DNA from: Holacanthus passer
Lineage: Eukaryota > Chordata > Actinopteri > Pomacanthidae
NCBI GenBank assembly: GCA_025331565.1
Contig: JAFREQ010000093.1
Location: 1,482,501-1,546,500 of the forward strand
Reading direction: 5' to 3'
DNA: 64,000 bases
Part shown: positions 44,618-56,300 of the stretch, one piece after another
How positions within the stretch are numbered: position 1 is the stretch's first letter
Layout of the letters: each line of letters starts with the position of its first letter
The notes under the pieces: model-generated
What the model was told of the DNA's origin: nothing
Databases searched by the model: none
Seen by the model: only the letters and a program-made list of their open reading frames with translations
Program-made: the position numbers and the translations under genes

Positions 44618-46530
44618 AAAAAAAATCCCCCTGTCAAGTTTCAACCTGGAGTTACGTTACACCTAAAAACACAGAATGAACCAAAAAAATAATAATAAAA
44701 AACCCTCAGTGAACAAAAACACCTTGTTCTTTCTCAGACCAGGGTGGGACCGACCTGACTTATCGCCTCCAGGGTGAAACCAGACGACTGAATCCCAAAA
44801 TGTTTTGACTTTCAGAGGAAGAAATGAGAGGTTTGCAGTCCTCCCATGCCGACCCCATCCAGAGCCAAGAACAGGAATAGCAGTGTAATTCCCGTCTTTC
44901 TTTTTCTCAATCTGTTGCACATTACATCTATAAGGTTTTGTTGTTGCGAAAAAATACCTGAAAAGAGGTAGGGTGGCAAATATTGGTCAGTCAGACACTT
45001 GAAGCGTCTCCCTCCTCCCTTTCTCGAGAGGGAGGCGAAACAAAAGAAAAACGAACAGATAATAAAAGAAAAGAAACAGCGGAGGATACTATATTTCCCA
45101 GAGTATCGGCTGTCCCTTCGCCAGGCTCCCAGATAAGGTATACATAAAAGTACGAGGCACGGAAAGGAGTCATTATTCTGAGATTGAGGTATGGCACTTG
45201 GTCTCTGCTGACCAAGTCGACATATACTTTATATACTGTATATATAAGTCTATAAATTACATCTAGTACAGGTAGTTAAGTCTGCGCCATTTTCCGACTG
45301 ACAAATATTGCTGCCCATCCCATTGGCTCGATCCTGAGACATTTACAGTACTGAAGGCTACTGTCGCACGCTCGCGTCAGAATACGACTGCGTTTCCAAT
45401 GCAAGCAGCGTGAAAGTGAAACTAAAAGCAAAAGAATAAAAACAACAGTCTGTTAAAAATGAACTGACAGTGCCGTCTTTTTTGCAGATCACTGTTCTGT
45501 TTTTGTAAGTTTGAGATATTCAGTTCACTACATTCATTTTGTATTTGTTAATATATGTGTATATAAATAGATATATACTGTTCTCTAGTATATAATATAG
45601 TATGAAGTTTCTTCAAAAACAGCAGTGAGACTCAGTTTGCAAGAAGGAGGACTTTTTCGGACAGGGGGAGCCGTTAACCACATGACTACAAACAATCAAA
45701 AAAAAAAAAAAAAAGAACAATCAAAAGAATTGAAATAAATATACCTTAAATGGCATGCACCTCAGTAGATAAGATCAGACTGAAAATGGGACTTTTTTGG
45801 GGGTAAAAATTTAATTACTCGTGTTTTTAGAAAGAAACGGCAATTTTAGCACGAAACCAAATGTACAAGGTGAAGGAAAGAGAGAGAGAGAGAAAATGTT
45901 TGTAAAAGATTTAGACATTTGTGTCAATTCTACACAGAGAAAGTTTGGCCCTCGAGGACTCGCCCCTCTCAGGGGAATTCAGTCTAAGTGCTGTTGGAGT
46001 TTATTCATGCAAAACTGTGCATTAAGTGCCAATTACACTATTTCTACATATATTTTCTTTTTTTCATTATTAGCACAAATTCATGCTTTACATGCAGTAC
46101 ATGAAACAGGCAGAGTGCCAGGGCTTAGTGTTGTTCTGTTTCTTAGAGGGGACACACTGTAAGTTTTGTCACAGCTGGCGAAGTGAGCAGCTTTCATGCC
46201 TTTCATCAGAGGCGTGTTCATAAGAAGTGCTTTACTATTAACACTCGGGCTTTGATCCTGTTTTAACTATCAGATCAGTGCATTGTCCTTCGCTGGGTCC
46301 AACTCGACGCGCACAGCAATCTTTTAGACACTTCAAATGCTCAGCATTGTCAAAGTGTTGGACGCATTTCATGCATGATGACCCTCAGAAATACTGTTGT
46401 TCCAGGGGTCTTTTCTAGAGCATTTCCCATTGGCCATGCCAACCTGCCAATCAAGCCAAGGGAGCTATAAAGCTTAACAAATAATCACAGAGGGGGAAAT
46501 TAAGATTGTATGCAACAGGGCATAAACGAT

Positions 46531-46546
46531 TCTAATTATAATTAGA
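46531..46546. promoter_or_regulatory. Perfect 16-bp palindrome with paired homeodomain half-sites
   Basis: TCTAATTATAATTAGA equals its own reverse complement and contains two TAAT cores in inverted orientation. It sits in a complex, repeat-free stretch (about 46190-46640). Confidence 0.4.
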
Positions 46547-49173
46547 CTGATTAACTCACAACTTAGTATGAGTTTGAGCGTCGCTGGCTCAGGATTCATT
46601 GTGTTGAAATCCTCTGGTCATAATATATTCAGTTGGCCCGATCCCAAAATCAGCCAAAAAAAAAAGTGGTGCATGCCATTTTTAAGAGAATGATCAAAGA
46701 AAAAAAACCTAATCAAATAAATAAAAGGTACAATACATTTCAAAAGGAGTGAATCATCATCATTTCATCTGAACAGAGAGGTACAGTTCTCATGTTAAAA
46801 ATCTCACAGACTGGGTGAGCACCAGGCAGTGTCAGGAGCAAAGAGCAACATTTACCACAGAGCAAAAAAACATGACAAACAAAAAGCTTTTGTCATCTCC
46901 TTCAATCTTTTTCTGATGCAAAATACCAAAAGAACATTTTTTTTCTTTCCACTTGTGTCCTCTCAGGGATATTGTTTCCCCGCCTGGTAAAAGGTGATGA
47001 TAGTTTTTCTATCCCTGGTGCTTCAGCGGCGAGGGGAGGGAAAACGACGAGACGACACTACACAAAACTCAACTTGTTCAAGCTGTCGACCATTTTTTTC
47101 TTTTTCTTTTTTTTTTTCTTTAAACGGTGGAGGTAATCGAGAGGGGAAAAAAGAGTAGTTTGGGTCCAAGCTGCAGCTTTCTGAAAGTCTTCACACACTA
47201 AAGCTTTTTTCTTCCATCTCTCTGCCCTCTTCATCGCTCCCTGCTCCATATCCCCCAGAGAAGAGCTACACTACATGCATAACCTCAAACAGCTTTCGTT
47301 CTTGTTTTTTCTCTTATCCTTGAAAAGTGCTATTTTAGAAGTTTAGCGCCATGAGTTCAATCCCCAAACCCGACGTCAGTGTTTTCTGTTCTTAGTCATG
47401 ATTCATTAGCAGGTCTATCTGCTATGGCGCTGCCATATTTACTCACATGGCCCCTCCCGCAGACAAAGCATTAGTGAGAGGCAAGTCTTGTCCTCCTGTC
47501 TGTCTACTATAGGTCCAACAGGAAATGACCATATTTGAAACCCACACCATCTGTCTCAGTTACCCTGAGTTAAAAATGAGGAGAAAAGAAATCATCCAGA
47601 ATCACGGATTGGCTTTTACATCATCAGTCATAATAATTTATAATATATTAAATCTGCCTTTCCCTCACCTCTATCAACTACCCCTCCCCACTGCATATTG
47701 CCCACCCACCATCCCAAAATGAACACCCCTCTATAAATGCACATTGTTGTAGTAAACTGCCTTTAAAACTGTCTTTAAAGTTTGAGGGAGAAGAATTTCT
47801 TTAAAAACTCATCATCATTAGTTTGATTAGAAAAAGGAAAAAAAAAAAAACATCAGCAATGTGTTGTTGTTAGCCAAGATTAGCTAAAACTCATTTGCCA
47901 AGGCTAACTAAAGCCTTGTACAGGAGCTAGATAAAAACTGGATAGCAGCAGAGTTTCACATTCTGATCCTAAAAGGCCTCCATCCAATAAAGATCTCCAT
48001 GAGGGGATGAGCTCACTTCGGTTACCGTTTGGAGGACAACCTGAATGCGGCTCCGGCATTCCAGGATCAGCAGTGAGACACTGATGGAGGTCCATGAGGT
48101 AGCATTCCGCCTTAAAAACAGCTGATCCATAATCAGATTAGCCCTCTACTTGTCCCTTGGCAAAAAAGAGGGTTTTAGAGCTTCCTGGAATCTGATTGTG
48201 GATCAGCGTATGCAGACGATGTGCACCTCTGACCCGTTGAGAGGTTGCGACTGGGCTTCGTAGACAGACCATAATAAGTGCATGATGCAAGGGCAACAAT
48301 GCCGAGGTAACCTGGTCTGTAAGCGCCAGACCCAAAGTGTAGTGCAAAAGAAAGCAAAACAAATCAAATGAAAAGATAAAGATAGAGGAAAAGATGTCAA
48401 TTATAGAAGTCAGTAGTGTCCACGAAACTCACAAACATGCATCCCTGAATGACTTTTGTGTGTCTTTTCTCATTCAAAAAGGACGGGTTAATGTTGCTTT
48501 TGTCCGCACAGAGATTAGCAGAATATCTTAAGGAGGAAAGAAAAGGTTTGCAGTTAAAGCATCATGGCTACCTGGCAATAAGAGAATGGGTTTTGATTCA
48601 AGAACCCTGGTGAGGATATCAATGGTATGATTAAACTTTACAGTTGGCTTCAAATGTAATAGACAGTTCACTTACCAATTTTCAGCTAGTACTCCATGAG
48701 AGAGGGGAGCAGTAAAGGGACTAATTTATTAGTTTTTTAAGAGGTTAATTTTCAACCTTCCCCTCATTTTTTTCCCCCCAAATTGGAATGGTCCAAAGTC
48801 CAAACTGCATTTATAAGCAGCAACGCTTCAGTGTATCAAGTTCAGAAAAGAGGGGGATTGGGTTTTTGGGCTGAGGATTATCAGCATGCTTATGGAAATT
48901 TCCTTAATTGTCATTTAACTAATGTCTTTAGCTGCATTTGTTAAGCCCCTGGATATAAAAGCTAAACAAATGCTTATACAGCACCGCTCAAGCGTTGCTT
49001 GTTTAAAAACCATCCGATTAGTTATTTATCTCCAGTTTGTTTTAAGAATCCTCCTCATATTATCCCTGCGTTTGTGCTCACCCAGATACTGCAAAGTAAA
49101 TTGGCACAAATAAAGCCCCATCCGTTTTCAAATTACTTAAGTCATTTGACTGAGGTTTACATGTGTAAGTCGT

Positions 49174-50317
49174 TTAGTCGATTGGTTTGAAATTGTCATC
49201 AATCTCTTCTTTTACATTGTCCTTGAGCTCAGCAGCTGCCAGCGGCTGGCCGTCATTTCGTGGGGTTGTGGTGGGCGTGTTCTCCGACTCGGCGGGAAAA
49301 TCCTGGCCTCCTGCTTCCATCTTCATCATCAGCTTGAGCTTCTTCTTTGGGGGATTCTTCAGGGTTCCCATGCGCTCCTTGACCTTGTACTCCAAGGTGC
49401 TGTGCGGGATCCCGTACATGTTCTGAGCCTTGGACACGCTCATCTTCCCGCTCATCACTACTGCTATGGCCTCCTCCAGGATCTCGCTGTTGTACTGGCG
49501 ATAGCGGCCTCTCTTCTTCCTCGGCTGCTTGGAGTTTGGGTCCCCTTCCACGTCGGAGGTGGAGTACGCTGGACCGGAACTGGAGTGGTCCAAGTCGGAG
49601 CTCCAGTAATCGGCAGCCCCATCCAGCAGGCTTCCGAGGCTTCCTCCACGTCGGTTCTGCTTGGGCAGGATGGCTCTCAGCTTCCGGCTCAGGGTGTTCT
49701 CCCCATGGCCACCACCCCCAACCCCCATGGCGCCATAGCCGTACAGCTCAGAGGCATGGGAGTCCCAGGAGAGATCCATGCCCCGAACTTGGGGGATCTT
49801 TAGGTCGACAGGAGGGGAGTGGCCCTGGTCTCTCTTGCCCTCATTGTGGTGGTGTTGGGCCTTGGACACCTGATTGTGGTGGTGATGGTGGAGGGAACTC
49901 TTGAAGGAGAAGGCTCCGTGGTGGTTGTGATTCTCCAGGAATGTTGGCAGGTCTTTGAGGTCGCTGAGGGCCCCGCTCAGAGCTCCACTGGCCTGCTTTA
50001 GCTTCAGCAGGCTGTCGAGGTGGGCCTTGTTTCCCCAGAAAGAGGAAGAGCCCTTATGGCCAAGCAAGGAGTGGGACTGCCCGTGATTGAGCAAGCTGGC
50101 TGACTCTAGATTAGCCAATGAAAGAGCAGCAGGCTGGCTCAGGAGGCGGTGCTTCTGGCTGAGGAGCTCTTCCTTGATGCGCAGCGAGCGGGCCAATGGG
50201 GGCTTGAAGGAGTTGGAGTTGACGTAGTTCTCCCTCAGTCCGTCCTGCAAGCTTCTCTGCAGCAGGCCATCGTCCTCATCCACCTCTGGCAGGGTCTGTT
50301 CCACTTTGAGGGAGCGT
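49174..50317 (-). CDS. lcor: lcor window exon 4: helix-turn-helix exon and stop
   Basis: 380 residues plus TAA at 49174-49176. It starts RSLKVEQTLPEVDEDDG and contains PLARSLRIKEELLSQ, a His-rich stretch at about 49840-49945, SPPVDLKIPQVRGMDLSW, KLRAILPKQNRRG, a basic segment PRKKRGRYRQY and the Pipsqueak-type HTH (EAIAVVMSGKMSVSKAQ, YGIPHSTLEYKVKERMG; about 49340-49535). The C-terminus holds VKEEID, a sumoylation-type consensus. Acceptor CATCCAG. Confidence 0.96.
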
Positions 50318-53300
50318 CTGGATGGAGGGAAAAAAGAGGCCAATTTAGAAACAGTGTCAGGTAATTTAAGATTACAGTCTGTAATGTGTTGCTCCAAATT
50401 AAATTATTCATCACTGGACCTTTTACTTTTAACCATCATTCACATGGGGCAAATGTCACCAAACCATTACTTACAGTGTCAGTTTACCTAAATCACAAAA
50501 TACATAGCAAAACCACAAAGAAATTACGTTTGACAAACTAAACAACAGCGTCTTTTGCTAGAAACAACATTTTGAGAAACCACAGACCTCAATGGCAACA
50601 GCTTTCATTGTCTACTTTTTATTTTTTATTTACTCATTATTATTCATGACATTGAAAAACAAAAAATATAGATACTAGCCCCAGTTTCCTTTTTTAAAAA
50701 TTTTCCTCTGTATTGGCAGTTTTGTCTTCACTTCCATCAATTTACCAACTACTATTTATTTTTCCAGTGCCATGTGACAGGAGTGTTAGAATAGCACTGT
50801 GACCATTCAGTATACATAAAGCAAATCATTTACAATATGTAACAGCAGGGTCTTATATCTTCAAACATATTAAAATACTGGATAATTTGACCTCTTTGGG
50901 CCCTTTCAATCCAAAACTGAAACAATTTAAGAAGCAACATCACTTCTTCATTCAACTGTTCAAAACAAATGCAACCTTTCACAGGGTGTAAACTGTTTGG
51001 GTCACATGCCAAAACCTGCTTTAACCTGTCCAATGATATGTTTCCTGTCTTGTTTTGATTGATTGTTTTCATCTTCCATTTTAGATGAATAAAGTTACAT
51101 TGAACTGAAATTACAACATGTATGTTTTCTTGCCAAGAAGCACTGGTCCGGAAACTCACGTCACATTTCAATATTTCAAATTTCTGCAAACCGTCTCTGC
51201 TGCTCAAACATATGCTTCCATGTAAAGCGCCTTCGCTTGAGATGCTGCAGCCAACGTTCCTCCTGCTAAGTAACTATAGCAACAGTGGAAAGGCTCTTTA
51301 AAAAAATGCTCCCTTAGGTTCATAATAACAGGAAATAGCTTGTCAAGTCAGCAGATTGCACGGGGGAGAAGAAACTTGAGGGAAATACTGTGTCTCTCCA
51401 TTGGAGACATATTCTGGTGAGCTACAGTGCAACTGACTGTGCGATGTGGGGAGTCCACAGCAGGAGCTCTAAGACAGATTACCACAGTGGGCGGTCTTGG
51501 GCGCATTGAAAACTATACAGGGTTAACGAGAGGCTTTGGAGTCTAGACTCTAATAGAGTGTTCTGTTACAGTAAGCATACAGTCATCAGGGAGGCTGCGC
51601 CAGACAGTAATGGTGGATCTGAGGATTCAATGTGAGCAATCATTTGTGAAAATGAAAGGAGCAGGAAAATGTAGGGATTGTTGCAGTATTGGGCCGTATG
51701 ATCCGTGTTCCCTTAACAACATCGTGTGCATTCTGAGGCTCAAATGGATTTAAAAAGTAAAGCAGTTTTATCCTGCAGCCAGGGGAAACTCAATAAGCAC
51801 AAAACCAAAATGGTATATTCTTTTTCTGTTTGTAGCTCTTTAATACCTGGTGACCAACCTACGTAATGACAGTAAAATTATGACTTGCAATAATGCTTTT
51901 AATTAAAAACCTGAAAACTGGTCTAAATAATGAAATTATGTACACATTAAAAATAGAAATAGAATAGTGTGCTTTTGGGTCTGTCTGTCTGTTTGTGGGG
52001 GGGGTCCTGCAGCCTCCACCTACTCCTGTAGTCAATATTACATGACCTGATCATTAGAGACTCTTGGTGAGGCTTGGGGCCTTAAGACTCTCAGGTGGGA
52101 GTCAGAGTTCTGTCCTGAGGGGATGAAGGTGCGGTTTCTAATTTTGCTTTTAGTGCTATGATGGAAATACTTGGCCATACTAAGGTTTACCCGCTGGGCC
52201 CTCACTTGGAGTAGTAGCTAGCAGCCAGTATCTTGTTATGTCAAGAGTAAAAAAGAAAGCTTGTGTGCTGAGCATATTCCAAGAGATGTTTTTTTTTTTT
52301 TTTTTTACATCTGACTCTGAAAATCACCTTCTCATCAACATCTGTCTACACACTGAAACTGTTAAATGGAGACTTGATTTTTCTGGCAAACTGACAATTC
52401 CTGGAAACATTAAATCAGTAATGCTGACCTTACTCTGCTTAACTTGGTGAAACAAATACATCAACTAGTAAAATGGTTGCACATTTCTAAGAAATCCTAC
52501 TCTTCTCTTACTTTTACAAAACCTCCTGAACTGATACAGTACATTCAGTACCTGGACAGTTCAGAATTATCCTTCACCGTCATTTCATCTCAGCAAATGT
52601 TTCATTACAAATTTTGGGCCTTAACATCTGAAAGTCCAAGACAAGGTTCATGTTTTTGCTACACTGAGGACATTTGATCCATTTTGGTTTCACATTTAAA
52701 TTACGCAAACGCACTGAAGAACTATACATGACCTGCCTACATCTTGTTGTCATCACGTTTTGTGAGTTCAATTCAGTTCCTCTCTCTCCTCCTCTCAGAA
52801 AATAAGTGAAATGTGTCTGAAAGTTTTTTCCAGCTGACTCTTAGGGGGCGAATTCACAAAAGGATTGGCAGGTTTGCAGAAACCAAACCTGCACAAACAA
52901 GACAAAAAGAAACTAATTCTCAAGGTACATGTAAATGGTGAGACGTTTCTATGCAAATGAGCCTTATTGCAAAAATAGTTCAATTCACAAAAACCTGCAT
53001 TAATAGCCGCACGCAGTTATCTTAAAAATGATTAGCATCTTTATAGAGTTGGTGGTAAGTGAAACTCATTTATAGTCACGAAGGGGCCTAATAAGAGATA
53101 TTTAACACTTCTTATCCTTATTGTTCATGTGTCAAAAGGCAGGTCCTTCACTGAAAGTTCACTGATAATGTTCTTTTTGTTTGCTTCAATACAAACTAGA
53201 GTAGTAAACACCAGCTTTGTTTGGAAGCTTCGTATCTAGGCAGCAAAAGCTTTCACCAGGAAGAACAACTCATGTGGTGGCTGCTTGTAACTGGTGTTAA

Positions 53301-56300
53301 CTGTAATATCAATGCAACACTTCTCAAATCTCAGTCCAGAAGGTAATTGGAGGTGTATTCACGGCCGGATCAAAGAGACGCTGCCCACATGGTGGGCGCA
53401 GGTTCAGCATTCTGCCGTTTGGGGCTGCTCTGTGTATCGAACCTCTACTAATCCATCTTTGACCTACAGATCAAAAGTATTCCTGGAAATGGCAACCACG
53501 ATTAGCGTCGATTGTTTATTCCCTCTTGATGCAAGAACAGAGTATGATGGCTACCGATTCAAACATGACTTCAAGGCAGAATACGTGTTCATCAATAAAT
53601 GATTGGGCCGCAGCGCCGAGGATTGTCAATACAGGCACTGACTTCTGGACGAAAAGAGAAAAGTAGTCAAAGCCTCCATCATGTGTCTGACACATACTGC
53701 CACTGAACTCTCACTCTGAGGTGTGTGTGTGTGTGGGGGGTGGGTGGACGTGGGAGGAGTCTAAATTATAAATACCTGTACACAAGTATGTACAGCTTTG
53801 CCGTGGGATTGATGGAAGCTCAGGAATCAATCAGCTGAGCAAAACCAATAAGTAAGAGATGAAAGGTGGGAGGCATTGGCAGAACCCGCTCCAGGGCGGA
53901 GTGGAAATATGCGCCCCCAAAATGTAGAGAGACCGAGCGAGAGCACGGCCTTTTCAAGACCTGCAGAGCTTCGCTTTTCTGTCCTCACAAAGTCGATTCT
54001 CTTTAAGCCAAATACCAACAGGTTGTTTAATGGATACTGTTCTGATTCTAAATCAGAGGCTCGCCACATCATCACCTCAGGCCAAATCCCTGCACAGCAT
54101 TTAGTGTTAGAATGACAAGCGCTCTCCGGGAAGTGCAGAAAGACAACAGCAGCGACTGCTTTAACCTCTCTGTGTTGTTTTAGGCACATGACTGCGGCGC
54201 TCTGCCAACAGAGGCCAGTTTGACTAATCCTGTTGTCTTACCCTTTGACCCCGGGCGCAGGGGAGAAGCCGGGGAAGGTTTTGTGGCTGCCTGCGCTGTG
54301 GTTCTTCTTGGTGGAGAGGTCCAGGACGCCGTCTGAGGGTAAAAAACAAAAATCACACAGGAAAGAGATTTAAGACAAACACATTAAATCATAAAGACAG
54401 AAAAAACAATTTACAGTCAGCAAGTTTTCCATCGAGCTGCTTATATGCACATTTTTTAATTTGCACATAAAAATACGACAAAGTGCATTGGAAACAGACT
54501 CAATAAACTGTGACTTATATGAAACAATTTCAATTAAACATCCACCAGAGAGACTAAAACTTGCAAACACAATTGCCGTATTTCCATCATGTTTTCCACT
54601 GTCGTCCTTGAAGCTTTGGTGATTTTAACATCTATTTTTATCATCTCATTGCGTCCTCTCCTTCCACCATGGTTTCATTTCACCTTCAACTGTTTATCTT
54701 GATGCACTCAACTCCTAATATTCATATAACAGTAGTGGATAAAAACTAGTTTAATTTGTGTTTTCTTTTAGGATAATCCTTTAATATTTTCTGGAAATTC
54801 GGCTAAAAATTGTGCTAAATTTCAATTTGACTATTCAGTATTAAATGACTGAGAAGCTACCTGTAGTCAAATAAAGGGACTCTGTTTATGAACTTAAACA
54901 AAATATCTATCTAATTTGTTTGGTTTTCACTCATGAACAGTATCAAAGATGCAAATGGACGGTGCTGTGATTAAACATTTGTAAAATTTACCTCCAGAGC
55001 GAGAGATCACTGCTGTCGATTTATTTGTACTGTTTCTTACTGAAATCAATCGGCATCTAATACACGTTAACAGCTTCCGCCACTTCGTGTGTTTGTGTGA
55101 GTCTGCATATGAAAAAAAGGCTTCTGTGTTTCTTATTTCTGTGGATACATGATTAAAAAAAGACTTGAGATATTCTCTGTGCTTCAGGACAGGTCTGTCT
55201 CTGACACTTTAGCGATGAAGTCTGGGAAATATGGCAACATGCTGCGTGTGAAATCTCAGTTTGTTTGTGAATATGTTTGTCAGGCAAATCAGGTCATCGC
55301 ACACATATGCAGAAAAGATATCATCATGTAGTGGGACATTATGTCGGGTGAAAATGAGTTCAAACTGATCTGCTCGTTTTTAAAAATCTGGTTATTTTTC
55401 ACCAAAAATTTGAAAACAGAAAATGATGAAGATTAGACTCTGACTGTGATTTTGACAGCTTTCTGCTTTCACAGACATTTCATTTTTTATTTTTTGGGAC
55501 TAGAGAGCTCTATTAACTGATTAGGACATGCAAGTAACTGTAAAATCCTGAACATGGATAAGATGTTATTTGTGTCTGATGCTATAAAAAGGCCAAAACC
55601 TTTCAAAAAGCTTTTCAAAACTATTTTTACAGGCAAATTATTGCTTTTATGAAACTGAGAAACACAAATTAAATACACAAGTTTACACACATAAATGCAA
55701 ACATTATGCATTAAATTCAGGAACAGACTTCTCTCTGTGTTTCTCTCTGGGTGTTTTGCTGGTGTAATCCCTAGAGTGCCGCTGACCTTCTGACCCCTCT
55801 AACCCACACAACCCTACACGTATGTGCACAGTGCTCGTTAATCTTCAGGGATTTTTGATGTTTAATCGGACAAAAAAAGAAAACATGAGGTGATATTAAA
55901 ATGAAAAACAGAGCGACTGTATCTGGTCATGTTAATGGTAACGGGTGTATAATGAACACACGTGGAGGAACCAAACAGCATGTGTGGCCTTAAAATGAAC
56001 GTTAATCAAAACGCACTTGAGTCACAAAATGTCCAGAGATAACAGCCATGATAAATATTACTAATGAGGTTCTTCTCTGAACTAATGGACATGTAAATTA
56101 GCACGTACATCTGTGTTAGCGAGCTTGTTTTCCTATAACACATTGGCGGTAGGAATACTACAAACTCTCTCTTATTACTGAGAGAGTTATTATATACAAA
56201 CACGATAATAATATATTGTTACAGTATTTACATAGAAAAAATAATTGCTGATTTGTGAAGATGATGTTTATTAGTTAGGGCCAAAATCATATTAGCAGAC

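Larger units (their letters stand above)
34745..49173 (-). other. lcor: Probable very long lcor 3' untranslated region
   Basis: For about 14.4 kb downstream of the lcor stop I see no dispersed repeats and only one long GT tract (35384-35437), unlike the rest of the window. On the transcript strand there are Pumilio-type sites TGTANATA (complements near 37497, 37787, 38198 and 39125) and many AATAAA. It ends at two close AATAAA followed by GU-rich sequence. No coding sequence is supported in it. A cluster of conserved elements plus a shorter UTR is the alternative. Confidence 0.5.

Noticed and set aside
49402..49904. Plus-strand frames opposite the lcor helix-turn-helix exon
   Set aside because: They are antisense shadows of a well-supported coding exon.
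53294..53602. Plus-strand 102-residue frame in an lcor intron
   Set aside because: No recognisable family or repeat origin; the length is within chance for unique DNA.
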